Source of the DNA: Oscheius dolichura
Taxonomy: Eukaryota; Nematoda; Chromadorea; Rhabditida; Rhabditidae
Length of the DNA stretch: 64,000 bases
Reading direction: 5' to 3'
Assembly (NCBI GenBank): GCA_932521035.1
Contig: OW051492.1
Span: 7,502,001-7,566,000, forward strand
Made by a program: the position numbers and the translations under genes. The stretch's first letter is position 1, and each line of letters starts with the position of its first letter. This document shows positions 1-13,094 of this stretch, piece after piece. Below the pieces are notes generated by a model, which worked only from the letters and a program-made list of their open reading frames with translations, did no database searches and was not told where the DNA came from.

Positions 1-1404
1 CTTCTTTTTGATGAATTTCCTCCTAAAAATGGGAGATTTCTGTCATTTCCAGCCCTACCCCATGGTTTTCCATCGCCTCTACCTCTTTTTCTTCTCTAAT
101 TTCCTCTTTTTTGGGTACTATAACACTGTCCAGGTCACTCGCCTCATCCATGGAGTGGATTGACTCCTAAAATATGGTTCACAGGAGGTTCTAGCCTTAC
201 CTCCTCGTGGAATTCAACCAGCTTGACGACCTCCGGTTCCTCTATTTTTGGGGGTTTACTTTTTTCAGAGGATACGGTCGTCTCCGTTATTTTTGTTTCC
301 TCGAGTGGCGAGGATTTAACATTAATTTCAGGAACGGCTGGTCTCTCGGCTTTTTCACTGCGAGCACTTCTCGGCGACGGCACCGGACTCTCCCGTACTG
401 TAGAAATCTGTCTCCCTGCTTTTTCCTAAATTTTCCACGCCTTAAATCAATTTCTGCCTCTTTTCTACCTGCGCAGCAGGTTTTGGCAGCGCTCGCTGCT
501 TTGCTGGAGGCAGACGGGCTCCCGGCGACGAGCGAAGTGTGGCTCGCGGGGCACTGGCCGTCATTCCCACCACCCGGGAAGGTGTATAAACAGACTGGGT
601 CATCAGATTTTGTGTTGGTTTTGTTTTTGGTGGGGGAGCTTGAACTTTGGAGGGAGGGGGACGGCGCGGCGTCGAGGAAGGCACATACATCGACGTTGTC
701 ATCATAGATGTTCTCTTTGGGGGAGTGGGGGTCTAGAAAAAGCGGAGATAAATGGACAAAGAAGACGAATACCTTGGTGGGAGTGAGTCTGGGCTCCGGC
801 GGCGGCGACAACTTTTTGTCGTAGGCCTTTTGACTCTTCGGGAGGTGGTTCAAGTAGGAGAGCTCCCTCGGCGTGGACGAGCCAAACCCGACGCCGTCTT
901 TTTTAGCCGTTCGCGATGTGGCTGCGTGTTGTCTTTCAAGTATTTCCTTCTTCCTGGCCTTATCCCGTTCCAGCCATTCCAAATGCTGATGCAATTCTTC
1001 TTGCCTTTTTTTCATTTCCCTCGCTTCTCGTTCTCTTCTAAAAGTTTTTCTCTCTGTTTATTTATAAGTATTCAACCAACCTTTCCGCAAGTAACCTTTG
1101 ACGTTCCTCTGCTACCGTTCTGTTCTTTTGTTTTTGCTCCGCTAATAAAGCTCTGTGCCGCTCTTGTACCCGTTTTTCTGCGGCGATCTTCCGTCGGCGG
1201 ATCTACAAGTTTGAGATGAGGCTAAGAGGGCAGCCGTGAATCGCAAAACGCTTTCAGCTTGAAGCGCAGCTTTTCACTTTTTTAGCGTCATCGGTTTTTA
1301 TGCTTTACTTTTTGCATTGTAAAAGTTTTTTAATTGTCGGTTGTTGGACTCACCAAGTCTTCATCTTCCATGAGAGGACTGCTCCGTCCTAGCGGTCGTT
1401 GCAT
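1..1404 (-). CDS. MAP7/ensconsin-like microtubule-associated protein (3' end outside window)
   Basis: The reading starts at an ATG at 1404 (MQRPLGRSSPLMEDEDL). A roughly 80-residue Arg/Glu/Lys-rich helix follows (IRRRKIAAEKRVQERHRALL and onward). Next comes a conserved patch with FGSSTPRELSYL, then a Pro/Ser/Thr-rich basic region and an acidic Glu-rich tail that runs off position 1. Supported introns are 733-772, 426-468, 167-200 and 23-58 (34-43 bp), plus two near 1050-1350. A charged helix followed by a basic Pro-rich linker is the organisation of the MAP7/ensconsin family, which binds microtubules and recruits kinesin-1; the function here is inferred. The gene lies 234 bp downstream of riok-1 on the same strand, so it could be a downstream operon member. 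Another charged coiled-coil protein is not excluded. Confidence 0.5.
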
Positions 1405-1638
1405 TTCTATATAACGGCTGTTCCCAGCAATAGTTTTATGTCTGTGAGTATGGATTCGGAAATTCCGCAGGTGAGAAGCAAAGGGTTTGGTTTAAAAAAA
1501 ACATTTATAACAATAACAGTAAAAAGGTGAATAGAACAGTAACAAATACCAGGAAAAAAGGAACCGAAATATATGACCCTGATAAGAGCCAAATATTCCA
1601 TAACGTCAGCGATGCCAACATTGAAGAGTAAACAAACG

Positions 1639-3817
1639 TTATTTCATGTGCTGGCGATGAGCACGCTTCTTGACATGCTTCGGAATCTTCTCTTTCCGTT
1701 GTTCTCGTTTATCTTCTTTTACAGCAGCTTTTCTTGCTTTGCGCTCGTCTGTGGTTTCTCCTCGAATTCTGGAAAAAGAGTAAAATTTGGTAAACATAAA
1801 AGGTTTCTCTGCCTTGCCAAATATAAACGACAACATATATACCTCGTATGCATCTTAACTTTTTTCTCCTTTTCTTGTTGTGCCTCTTCATCAATCGACT
1901 CTTCGCTACTTGTTGTAGCAGGGATTTCGTCTTCAGTATCCGAATTTTCGTCTTGTTTGAAATCATCACCTCCGAGATCAACCTGAACAAGTACTATCTC
2001 TATAAACGGATAAACATACTTTAGAAATTATATTCAGGAAAGGGTTATTAGTTTCTTGTCCACTCTTCAGCATTTTACTATCGCGTTCAAAATGTAGCAC
2101 ATGGTCTAGTTTATGTGGAATAAAGGCGTTCATGAAGATTCCATCATCAACGGCATCAAGCGCCCTGTAATACAAATTTTCTGGTTGCACACAACATGCT
2201 TTTTAGTTTGCCTATCGGATTTCACGTCTGCAAATAAGAGGAGCACCTACCTATCATTAAGACAAGCTTCTACTTGACTGTCGCTCACAAGCGGATCTAC
2301 AATAAGTTCAAAAAGTTTCCGTATCGGAACAACAGGAACTCCTAAGTCTCTGAAAATAATGACTGATAAAGCAAACCACAAAGAAAACCTGAAGAATTTC
2401 GTGATATTATTACAATCACTCCTCAAAAATTCTAGGGCATGAGGATGGTCATGTTCTACGGATTGTGACACGTCGATTATGTAGAGCCTTCCGTCCAATA
2501 CTAGCGTGTTATACTCTGAGAGGTCAGCATGCACCAGCTTGCATACTCGATATAATGTACGCATATCACGAACGAGTTGCAGATAAAGAGGTTCAGCTTC
2601 CTAAAACATTTCAATGGAAACACTTATTGAAACTGTTAGAATTTGAATATTAGAAACACTTTGGTACTTTTTGGCCACTTTTTGAAAAGGAAGAAATAAA
2701 AAATGAACAAAAAATTGAAAACTAAAAAAACATTGTTCAATAAAACCAACCTCAATAGATAGAGTAGTATTTTTTAATAACGGAGCCGGCCATCCATCCC
2801 GGCCTATAAAATCCATTACCAACACGTGACCCTGTAAGGTTTAATTAGTAAAAATAATAATATAAATGCCAGTATCTTACTTATAAACTAATGTACAAAA
2901 AAATTGGTGTCATTATAAAGGTCTGAATAGTGGAATTAACATTACCTTGAGTATAATAGGCTGCGGAACAGGAAGTCCTGCCTGGTGCATGCGGAGAAGA
3001 TTACGCATTTCCTTTTCGGCCCAAACTGCTACCATCTTTCGAGGGTTATGCTTACAATATCCAGAGCGGTATCTGTAAATAAACATTTGTTGGCAATAAT
3101 CATTTTAAATTACCTATACTCGCCAGTTACGTATCGTTCTCTATCCTTGAATGTTAAAATACTTGTTTTGTAGATTTTCACAGCTAAACTTTTTTCAGGA
3201 CAAGTAGCATGATAAACATTCGCTTCTTTTCCAGTTGAAATACATCCGTGAATATTAGTTAGCGTTCCTCGTTGAAGAAGGCGAAATAATACCAGCCTTG
3301 TACGCGGATCTAGCACCTATAATGTGAAGAAATAAACAAATATCTGCAGATATCTTGCCTGCTCAACTGTCGCTCTGTCTGCTCGATCTTTGATACGTTT
3401 TCTCTTTTGTTCAGCTTGGGAATCGGCTCGCTTTTCAGCCGATACTTTAAAAAATGTTAAAATACAATAAATTTGATGGTACTTACGTTGTGCTCGTTGG
3501 CCATTTTGACTGTTAGCGACATAACTTTGTGTACGAATGGCATTAAGACGTTTAGTAAAATCTGATTTGGAAAGTAAATAAACAAATAAAAAATTTTTAC
3601 CTCCAGTGACGTCGATGAAATCAGTTTCGTTTATATAATCATCGCTTCCACTACTCTCAGGGTCATCTATTTCGTATACAGCATCTACTACAAAAAGTTT
3701 TTAGAAAGAAAGAAATTCTAGCTCACCGGCGATTTCCTCTTCGGTTTCCGATTGTGACTCATTCTGTATCACTAAACCATCCAAAATGTTAGCGGCATTC
3801 CAGCTTACGGTTTCCAT
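1639..3817 (-). CDS. riok-1: RIO1 atypical serine kinase (RIOK1), 40S ribosome maturation
   Basis: This is an essentially complete RIO1 kinase of about 570 residues, close to the human length. The kinase core shows the RIO nucleotide loop [11 protein letters not shown], the lysine strand [10 protein letters not shown], the hinge-region segment [14 protein letters not shown], the catalytic loop HADLSEYN and the metal-binding [20 protein letters not shown]. The N terminus ([12 protein letters not shown]) is acidic, and the C terminus is strongly basic ([19 protein letters not shown]), as in the family. RIO1 acts in the last cytoplasmic steps of 18S rRNA maturation. About 11 introns of 35-50 bp are present; one (3317-3358) has a GC donor. 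An acceptor-like TTCAG sits two bases before the ATG, consistent with trans-splicing. Confidence 0.93.
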
Positions 3818-4604
3818 ACCTGAATCATCGACTGAATTGCATATTATTTAGCAGAAAGACAATATTTACAGAAATTATTTGCCCACTGCTTTCAAGCCTT
3901 GAATAACATCAATAAAAACAACGGAATCGGAAATACAAAATTGCGAAGAAAACACTGAAGCTTATGCATGTTTCCAAGAGACTATCAAAGGGATAAATTC
4001 TGCTACATTTCTCTAATATTCTTTGACAAGAATCCAGAAAGACAATGACAAAGAAAACAATCAAAGAAGAATATAGCGAAACACCCCATGCATACGTGAA
4101 ATGCCGACCCGAGCCGTGAGGGCAGTCCTTTAAAATTTTTGAGAATTTTTGAGTCTGTTGAGTTTGCCAAGGGGAAAGGACTCGGTTTATTGCTTGTTCT
4201 ATATGACTGTTTTACATTACAATTTGTGGCTAAAACATCGGAAAGCTAGCCAAATGGAACTGTTGGCGAATATCTCCCAAAAAAGGTAGGAAAACGAAGA
4301 AAAATTCTGTCTCCAAAGTGCTGCGGTAGAAATCTCACGAAAAAAACGGTTCCAAACGTCCCAAAGTTCTCAGAATGTTTATGCAATGCGTAGCCCCCCT
4401 TTCCCAGTTGGATATCCACACCAAAATGCTAGGATAAGAGTGAAACCTAGTTACGATTATTGTTCACGTGCCCTCCTGTCAATTGATCGATTTCCTTCCG
4501 ATAAGAGGAGACAGGGTCCATGTGTTCTGCATCAGAGCGCTGTGCACAAGCTTTTTCCTTTCAAATTGTTCCCAATTCTAACTGGTATTTTAGAAGAAAA
4601 GACT
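3818..4604. other. Intergenic region between divergent riok-1 and the nuclear receptor gene
   Basis: No convincing coding exon is visible. An open frame from an ATG at 4386 runs in phase into the receptor, but the stretch before 4605 resembles no family and is interrupted by the acceptor-like TTTTAG at 4590. It is more probably 5' leader or outron. A short direct repeat (ATTTTTGAG twice) lies near 4135-4150. Confidence 0.4.
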
Positions 4605-6004
4605 ATGGAAACGGCCAGTTCTTCTTCTGAAGTATGCCAAATTTGCGGAGATCGTGCTACAGGCAGACACTATGGTGCGTTGATGGAAATGTGGTTATTA
4701 TCCTAGACTAGGCGCTGTAAGTTGCGATGGCTGTAAAGGTTTCTTTCGAAGGACGGTTAGAAAACGGCAGCACTATGTCTGCCGTTTCAACCACAACTGC
4801 ATTGTGGATAAAGGTACCCCCTCCTCAAACAGAAAACATGGATATACTTTAGACAAGAGAAACACGTGTAGGAGCTGTCGGCTAACAGAATGTATGAAAA
4901 GAGGAATGAGACGAGAAGCAGTGCAGAACGAGAGGGATCGAATACGACCTACTTCCAGTCCGATCCCCGATGATCCTCTACTTGACAGCTTGCTGTCAGC
5001 TGAGGCCACTGTCCGGCAATTACGTTCATCCGTAATAACTCGAACAGCTGATGCCAGAAGGGCAGCAACGACCGGGGACGTTACCGACAGTATGAACCAG
5101 CAACTCATTCTCATGGTGGAATGGGCCAAGGCTCTGCCTCAATTTCAGAAATTGCCCATGCAGCCGCAGATTTCGTTGTTGAGGTATGTCTGACATAAAA
5201 TTTGTCATATTGGAAGCCGTTTCTGAGAAAAAAGAACCGCTATTTCACTCACGTAACTTGGACTTTTTTGTCTGAAATCCAATCCATTACAACATGCACT
5301 TTTCACACGCTGAGTCTATTTCTCGAATAACATTACGAAAAACGACTATATTTCTATATTGAAAAACAAAAACGGCTTTCAGAAACTTTTCTGCTCAACA
5401 TTTGGTTATGTGTGCAGCTTTTCGCTCAATCCAGCTGAAGGATGCCGTTTGGCTGACTAATGAAACGTGTTTACATAAAGACAGCCCCAAGATACCGGAT
5501 ATAAAGTAGGAAAAAGACAAAGACAAGTCCATTTGGCCTCCTTTCAGCCGAGTCGCTGCCCGGATTGTCGACCAGCTGACTCACCCTATGAGAGTGCTGC
5601 AGATGAATGAAATTGAATACGTTGCCCTCAAAGCTATAGCATTTTTTGATCCCTGTGGGTTTCCTCCTTGAAATACAAAAAAAAACTGGGGATTTAGTGG
5701 CAAAAGGAGCGGAGAATTCACACGCGGAGATAGATGAGGCACGGCAACAGGTGTTGGACTCCCTAGAAAGGCATGTGAGAACCGTCTCGCCTCACAGGAA
5801 TATGCCTCGCCGGTTCCCCAACCTACTACTTTTGCTTCCGCCCATTTTAGGAATTGCCAGAGATCTAATCGAGGTAATTGGAGGGGAAAAACTAAAAGAA
5901 CAAATGTTTAGGACGTCCAACTGGCGAAGCTTTTCGGCCTAGCCACAATCGACCGCCTCATGCAAGAACTTATTCTGCCTCCCGAGGGAGATAAAGCTCA
6001 ATAG
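4605..6004 (+). CDS. HNF4-type (NR2A) nuclear hormone receptor
   Basis: The protein has a compact two-zinc-finger DNA-binding domain (CQICGDRATGRHYG, VSCDGCKGFFRRTVRKR, CRFNHNCIVDKDKRNTCRSC, RLTECMKRGM). It is followed by AVQNERDRI, a hallmark directly after the HNF4 DNA-binding domain. The P-box CDGCKGFF is of the canonical type. The ligand-binding domain ends in LLLLPPILGIARDLIEDVQL, AKLFGLATIDRLMQELIL, which aligns with helices 9-12 of HNF4. Introns of 37-43 bp split the domain, and one of about 200 bp follows residue R of ISLLR. Start 4605 (METASSSSEV) lies 13 bases after an acceptor-like TTTTAG. Nematodes carry expanded HNF4-derived receptor sets; this copy is close to the ancestral type. 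DNA-binding transcription factor, ligand unknown. Confidence 0.88.
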
Positions 6005-6340
6005 CCATATCAGTATACCCCATATCAATAAATTTCGAATGAAAAATATTTACTGAGAATAATAGAAAGAGAAATATAGTCTGTCAAGAAAAAAAGACGA
6101 CAGAGACACGATGTAAAACCCTCGTGTCCCGAAATAGAAAGCACCCCGGGAATCAGAAATTATTCATCAGATCCACGTTCTCCGGTGGCAGAGACGATAT
6201 AGGGTCAAAGTGCTTTTTACGCTTCGTGTAAACCCCAAAATATATGTCGCAAAACGAAAACTCTTTTGTATTGGATCAAAATAGTCGAGTAGATTGAACA
6301 AAATAATTACAAACTGCATTTCATAAGAAGAGAAGACTAG

Positions 6341-6348
6341 TATAAAAG
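6341..6348 (+). promoter_or_regulatory. TATA box upstream of the F-box-like gene
   Basis: TATAAAAG lies 111 bp before the ATG at 6459 in an otherwise gene-free spacer (6005-6458). Position and sequence fit a core promoter; this is inference from sequence alone. Confidence 0.45.
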
Positions 6349-6458
6349 ATGGTGCATATACTTCATTTTGTTGTCTATTATTTCACTCGCCGTGTTCTTT
6401 CTTTCTGTCACTCGTTCTCACAACTCTAATTCAGCAAACGATATTTTCTTCATTGGAG

Positions 6459-7521
6459 ATGGAAGCGTTTCGACTTGCTGATTTAGATCCCTTTCTATTG
6501 GAGAAAGTCATCGCAAAGGTTTTATGTATCGTTTTATAATAAAAATATTTCAGCTTGACCCTAAGAGTTATTTCCATCTGCAACAGACATGCAGTGGCAT
6601 GCACGAGTTCATTCGAAGAAACAAACATATCTCCATCCGCTTGGGCGAAGACTACTGCTTTATTAAGAACTGGGTAAAGGACTTCGCTTTGGAAAAGAGC
6701 AGTCCCAAATTAGAGTTTGATAAATCCGATAACAGCTGCAAACTCAGGCTCCCTAACATGCTCGACTGTAAGGTAGATATTGCTGATCTCTATGGAATAC
6801 GATTGTCTAAATTTGAAACATATGGTAAGTAAGTTAGGCTTTTCTTTCCTCATTAACTTTAGATGACGCCAAGGATTTTGACCGGATCTGTGATTGCCTC
6901 AGAAAGTATCGAATAACATCCGAAGAAGTCTTTATTAACAAGACCAAATGGGCTAAAGAAGCGATCCTGGTTTTTTTGAGTATTGTAAAACCTCGAAAAG
7001 TTAATATGAACAGTGAGGGATCCGACCGATATGAGGTGCTATTCCAATCAAAGTCAATTGTCAGTTTCAGTTTTTTTAACTTTTATATGGTTACGCTTGT
7101 AGGAAGAGGTGAGAATACGCCTGAATCCAGAAGATGTAGCCGTTGTGGCCCCGAAGTTACTTCTCGCCTTTCCTGAAGTGAATATTCAAGTTAGGAATGC
7201 TGACAACCAATTTAATTTGCATCGTACATGCCTGCTGGTGGGAAAATTTACGATAGTCTTCTTATTGTTCAGATTCTTCGATCACAACCTTGGCCAAATC
7301 TTCGCTACTTTAATACCTCTGTACATACAAGAAGCAGCTTGACAAATGCAACTTTTGCTGCAGTAAAGGCCAGATTTCGCCGATATAACGTGGCGGTGAA
7401 GAAGGATGTCCGTAACATCTTTGTTTTTGAGATGCCTCAAAACTTTCTTGCAACAACTTCTTGTCGTATCTTCATCAGCCGCAATTCTTACAGCGTAACT
7501 TGTCGTATGCTATCTAAATAA
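6459..7521 (+). CDS. F-box-like protein (nematode FTH/DUF38 type suspected)
   Basis: Five exons, about 300 residues. The N terminus (LADLDPFLLEKVIAKLDPKS, YFHLQQTCSGMHEFIRR) has the spacing of an F-box: Leu/Pro-rich start, IxxKLDP core and a C-terminal helix, as in nematode F-box proteins that recruit substrates to SCF ubiquitin ligases. The rest is a poorly conserved alternating hydrophobic region, comparable to the FTH/DUF38 substrate domain, but that assignment is a guess. Introns: 6519-6553, 6825-6863, one near 7059-7102 and a 35-bp intron near 7237-7271, needed to join the frames ...HRTCLL and ILRSQPWPN.... A polyadenylation-type AATAAA follows near 7539. Confidence 0.5.
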
Positions 7522-7686
7522 CTAAAATAACATGAGTCAATAAAGATATTGAGAAATCTATTTTTCAGCTTTTTTGTATATTTGCAAAATTATAATTACA
7601 GGAAGCGGAGGCAAGCATCGCAAACGCCCCACAAAACAAAGCACCTCGGGAATTATAATTTATTCATCCGGATTCACGTTCTCAAT

Positions 7687-8139
7687 TCACAGGAAGAAGA
7701 AAATCACAAGAAGCGTTGCTACTCCCGTGGCTCCGGCGACGGAGACGATGGGGCCGATGATTCGGCCGAATTTGAAGAAGCCCGAGACATTGAGTCTCTT
7801 CTTGAGCAGGCGGTGACGAGGCTGGCTGGCCGAAGACTTGATCGGCGCCTTGTTGGCGGCCGACTTCTTCGGCTCCTTCTTCTTCGGTTCCTTCTTCTCG
7901 TGTTCCTTCTTCACGTGTTCCTTCAGCCGGTGCTGCTTCGGGCCCCTCTTATCCTTCTTGTTATTCTCGGCCAGACTCGTCGACGATCCCGACAGCTCGT
8001 CCAAGTCGACTCCGTCGTCGCGGAGGGGGATGCCGGCTCCCGGGTTGAGGGGGTCTGCCGGCGGAGGGGGTGGCTCGTCCGAGGCGAAGGCCGGGATCGT
8101 CTCGTAGCCCTGTCCAGGCTGCGGCAGATGCTCGACCAT
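7687..8139 (-). CDS. Small tail-anchored membrane protein, unknown function (copy 1 of 2)
   Basis: Single exon, about 150 residues, start ATG at 8139 (MVEHLPQPGQGYETIPAFAS). The N terminus is acidic and Pro-rich (DEPPPPPADP), followed by SGSSTSLAENNKKDKRG and a Lys/Glu repeat region (EKKEPKKKEPKK). The C terminus is a basic segment and one hydrophobic helix (IIGPIVSVAGATGVATLLVI) ending at the stop, the topology of a tail-anchored protein. No signal peptide is seen. A paralogue lacking the membrane anchor lies at 60511-60747, with similarity reaching into the 5' leader. A TATA-like element is at 8188-8195 and an acceptor-like TTTCAG follows it. I do not recognise the family. Confidence 0.7.
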   Translation of the reverse strand: MVEHLPQPGQGYETIPAFASDEPPPPPADPLNPGAGIPLRDDGVDLDELSGSSTSLAENNKKDKRGPKQHRLKEHVKKEHEKKEPKKKEPKKSAANKAPIKSSASQPRHRLLKKRLNVSGFFKFGRIIGPIVSVAGATGVATLLVIFFFL

Positions 8140-8187
8140 CGCAACCGAATAAATCGAGTACAAATGAAATGGGGATACTGAAAAAGG

Positions 8188-8195
8188 CTTATATA
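8188..8195 (-). promoter_or_regulatory. TATA-like element of the tail-anchored gene
   Basis: On the minus strand TATATAAG lies about 50 bp upstream of the ATG at 8139, a suitable core-promoter distance. An acceptor-like TTTTTCAG lies between the two. Confidence 0.4.
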
Positions 8196-8806
8196 CCGGG
8201 GAGGAAGATAATCTCTAGTCTGGATCAAGTTTGGCCTGCCTCGGCCAGCAATGCGGCCACGTGTCTCCGGCTCGGGAGCAGACGAAATCGAGTTCGAGAC
8301 TAGACGAAAATTTCAATCCAAAAGGTGTTGGTTCGGTTCCCGCGGTTGTCAAAATTTTTTGTTTTTTGATTCAAGGCGTTTTCATGGTCTTTGAAGGCCC
8401 TGAGAAAAAATCGAACCGTAAAAAACGGCAAGTAATGTATTTTTAGTTGTTAGATTTCAATGTATTCGCCGTATAATGTCATCAACGGTGGCTATCCACT
8501 TCAAACTCAATGTTGAATGAATTTGGAACATTTTGGCAAACATAAAGCAGAACTTTTTCAATAAATGACAGCGTTAGCGGTCAGATTAGGTGCTTATAGT
8601 AGTCGCAGGTAAGAGGCAGGCCAAATGAGCTGCAGAAAAGCTTTTGTATATTCAATATTCCATCGCGAAACAATTGCAGGGCTTATATTTCACAATTGAA
8701 GGGGAAAAAATCATCAAAAAGTGGCCCCCTGATCTAAAATTTGTTTAAAAAATACCAAATCGGCCTCCAGGAAAGGCAGTCGTCTCGCTCGAATTTTGGC
8801 TATCTC

Positions 8807-8880
8807 CGTCTCGAAAACGAGACGAGTTCGAGACGATGGGGAAGGGCCGTTCGAAAACCGAGACGAGCTCGAGACGGCCC
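8807..8880. repeat. Cluster of GAGACG inverted and direct repeats
   Basis: CGTCTCG (8807-8813) and CGAGACG (8818-8824) form a perfect stem around AAAA. An 18-mer at 8818-8835 recurs at 8859-8876 with one mismatch. GGGCCGT (8844-8850) pairs with ACGGCCC (8874-8880). The block lies in the noncoding stretch 8140-9230, where no coding exon was found. A related CGAGTTCGAGAC occurs at 8289-8300. Confidence 0.7.
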
Positions 8881-9230
8881 ATTTTGACTTGCGAAATATA
8901 AGCCCCGAGATCTCGTGCTATTCTGTAGCGGATGGTGTAACTATAGAGCGGAATACAGGATCATTTCAAGTTATGGCCGTCTTTCTGGCCGTGGGGCAGA
9001 TGGGAGGACGGGTGGGAGGAGTGCATCCGCCTGGAAATGGCGGCGGCCACAAATGGGAGAACATCCAAAGAGATGGCATACAACATATCGGGTACACCTG
9101 TCACCCGGGACGCCTTACGCTTGTCCGCCTTATTGGATTGAGCGAGCCTCGTCCCTTGGTGCTCCTGTCCCTGTTCTGCCAACGGGTTCACTTTATTGTC
9201 CAACTTTTTAAATGTACAAATCCTCTCGTC

Positions 9231-10151
<921 letters not shown>

Positions 10152-10370
10152 TGTGAGGAAAGACGTCAGGAAAGGCTACTGTAGCCGAGGGAGGGGCTTC
10201 TAATCCGAATCCCCGGCAATCATTGCCATAGTCCTATCATCAGAAGGGATTAGGCGCCAACAAAAATCCATGTGAATAAAATAATTTATTTTATGTACCC
10301 ATAAAAAAGGGTTTCTAGACACGTATACTTAATTAAATATGATACAAACATCATTCACATTTGAAGATCT

Positions 10371-13094
10371 CTAGTTGGGATAAAATTTTTTACCAGACTT
10401 GGCATGGTCTTGAAGAAGATTGCAGGGAGCGAATTGCTCATGTGCATAGGCATCTGCATATCTATTCATCTTATCCACTAGTTTGTTAGCTCCATAGAGG
10501 TCCACAAATCGGAATGGACCTCCCCAGAATGGCGGGAAACCAATACCAAAGACAGATGCTATATCACCATCAGCCTGTAACGATTAGAGTTAAAGAGTGG
10601 CTAAAAAACTCACAGGTCCAGAGATAACTCCTTCCTCGAGACAAATAGCGGCCTCATTAATAAATCGAGAAATAAGACGCATCTGTCTATCTTCTGTAGA
10701 TGCACAGCTAGCAACTGGTTCTTTCCTATATTTAGTAAGAAGTTTCACAGCATCTTCGTTGACTTTCTTGCTACCCTTTTTACCATCGCCATAGTCGTAA
10801 ATTCCTAAACGTTTTTTTGTAACGACTAGACGAAAACATTAAAACGAAAAGGTAAAATAATACCTTTTCCCGTTTTCCTTCCTTTGAATCCAGCATTCAC
10901 CAAATCGGTGAGTAAGTTGCCATCGACCCCTCCTGCACGTGGTCCCAAAGCTCCGCTCAAGAAGATTCCTACATGCTCGGCTACATCGAGTCCGACCTGT
11001 AAATAGTTGATAATTATTACTAATTAATTACCAACCTCATCAGCTAGTGTAGCAGCGCCGACGGGAAACCCGAAGTTGCGGGTAATCTTGTCAATGTCAA
11101 CTGGGCTCATTCCTTCTTGGAAAAGACGGAAAATTTCGGACATCATAGGATGCAGGCAACGAACAACAAAGAATCCAGGGCAATCTTTGACAACTACGAC
11201 CATTTTGCCTTGCTTCAGCCCTAGAGATGCGGCTCTTGCCAAAGTATCCTTGCTGGTTTGGTCGGTAACAATGATTTCGAGTAACTGCATTTTGTCAACT
11301 GGAGAGAAGTAATGCATTCCTATGACGTTTTCAGGGCGGGAAGAAGCCTTAGCAATATCCTTGATTGGCAACGCCGAAGTGTTCGTGGCAATGACGGTAT
11401 GGGGGCCCACGACGCTCTCAATTTGCTTAATGACCTTATGTTTTAGTCCTAAATCTTCGAAAACGGCTTCAATAACGACATCAGTATTTTTAATAGCATT
11501 ATAGTCCAACGATGTTATGAGATTGGAAAGAATTCTGTAAAATGTTAGTAGATTATTAAACTAATAAGAAAAAAATGCTCACTTACATTTCTTTATCCAT
11601 CTTGTTTATTCTCTTTCTTTTTTCTTGACTAGCTAAAACGGTAGCTATCTGATTACGTCCTCTTTCTAAGCCAGCGGCATTGGCATCCAGAAGAGTACAA
11701 CGAATTCCTTTATCTACTGTAACATTAGCAATACCAGCACCCATAAGTCCAGCTCCGATTACCGCAACCTCTCTATAAAGAAAATTGTAAGAAATTTTCG
11801 AAACATGGGTTACTTCGCAGGAGAAGCCTGTCCATATTTATTCTTTTTAGCATCGGTAGATCCTTCAAACAAGCCGATCAGAGCCTTGCTAGCATTGGTT
11901 TGAGATAGTTCTCCGAATGCCTTACTCTCTGCTCCATATCCCTCAGAAGAGCCGCTTAGAACTCCGGTTCTAATAACTTCCAGGATTTTTAAGGGAGCAG
12001 GATAATTTCCAGCTGTCATTTTTAAAACCTGAACGCAAATAAAATGGCAACGAGATTGTAAAACTAACCTTATCTTTGGCCATTTTCAGAACAACATTAT
12101 CTAACACGATGCGATTTCTCATAACTGTATCGGTCACTTTCTCCATCATGGATTTCTCTCGGTTGGCTTTTAAAGATCCATTTGCCAATTTACGAGCAGT
12201 ATCGACAGCGACATCCTCTAGATATCTAAAAGCCCTCGTGAACAAAAAAAATTCAAGCGTTTACTTATGAGTTGTTTCTTGAGCAGACGATAATCCAGCA
12301 CCAAGCGGCTCTACCACTTGATCAACTAGACCTATTTTCTTCGCCTTTTTCGCAGGTATATTTTTTCCAGTTAAAATCATGTCCAAGGCATTTTGTAATG
12401 ATACAAGTTTTGGCAAACGCTGAGTTCCTCCGGCGCCAGGAAGAAGGCCTAACATAACTTCAGGAAGCGCCAGTTTTGTTTTGTTATCATTAACAGCAAT
12501 TCGATAGTGACAGGCCAGAGCAAGTTCGAGACCTCCTCCCATGCAACTTCCCATTATTCCGGCAACAACGGGCTTCTTAAATTTTTCAAGCCGTTCGAAA
12601 TGCTTCTGAGCCTCCCTAAAACAAAGTTTTTTAATTATTAAAATAAAAAGGTTACTGAGCAATAGCAGCAGCTTCTTCTGGTGATTTGCATTTCTTGAGC
12701 ATGTTAACATCGGCTCCAGCAACAAAACTAGTGGGTTTCCCAGAGATCAAAACTACAGCTTTTAGGCTGTCATCTCTTTCAACCTATAGTGTATTAAGTA
12801 ACATCTATACATTTGGTAAACTGTTTACCTGGTCAACTACCTTGAGAAGATCTTGCGTCACTCTCTCATTGAGAACATTTTGTGATGCGCCAGGAATATT
12901 TATACGACAAATAGCGACATCATTTCGCCTTTCCAGAGTAACAGTAGGACCGGAAGATGCCTCTGAACGCAATATTATATCGTATTTTACAGACGAAAAA
13001 GAATAGAAAAATAATTACCTTTCGCCACAGCTGACATGTGCCTAGTTAGCTGAGGCAGGAGAAGTGACCTTCCATGGGCGAGTCGGGACAGCAT
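10371..13094 (-). CDS. Mitochondrial trifunctional enzyme subunit alpha (enoyl-CoA hydratase / 3-hydroxyacyl-CoA dehydrogenase)
   Basis: About 770 residues, as in human HADHA. A basic, Ser/Leu-rich N terminus ([20 protein letters not shown]) looks like a mitochondrial presequence. The hydratase domain contains [30 protein letters not shown] and [20 protein letters not shown], including both glutamates expected for catalysis. The dehydrogenase domain has the Rossmann loop [14 protein letters not shown] and the [18 protein letters not shown] segment with the catalytic histidine. The C terminus ([11 protein letters not shown]) matches the conserved end of the family. It would catalyse the second and third steps of long-chain beta-oxidation together with the beta subunit. 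About eight introns of 40-60 bp; an acceptor-like TTGTAG precedes the ATG by three bases. Confidence 0.95.

Noticed and set aside
4386-4604. In-frame N-terminal extension of the nuclear receptor
   Set aside because: No receptor-like sequence and an acceptor-like site just before 4605; treated as leader.
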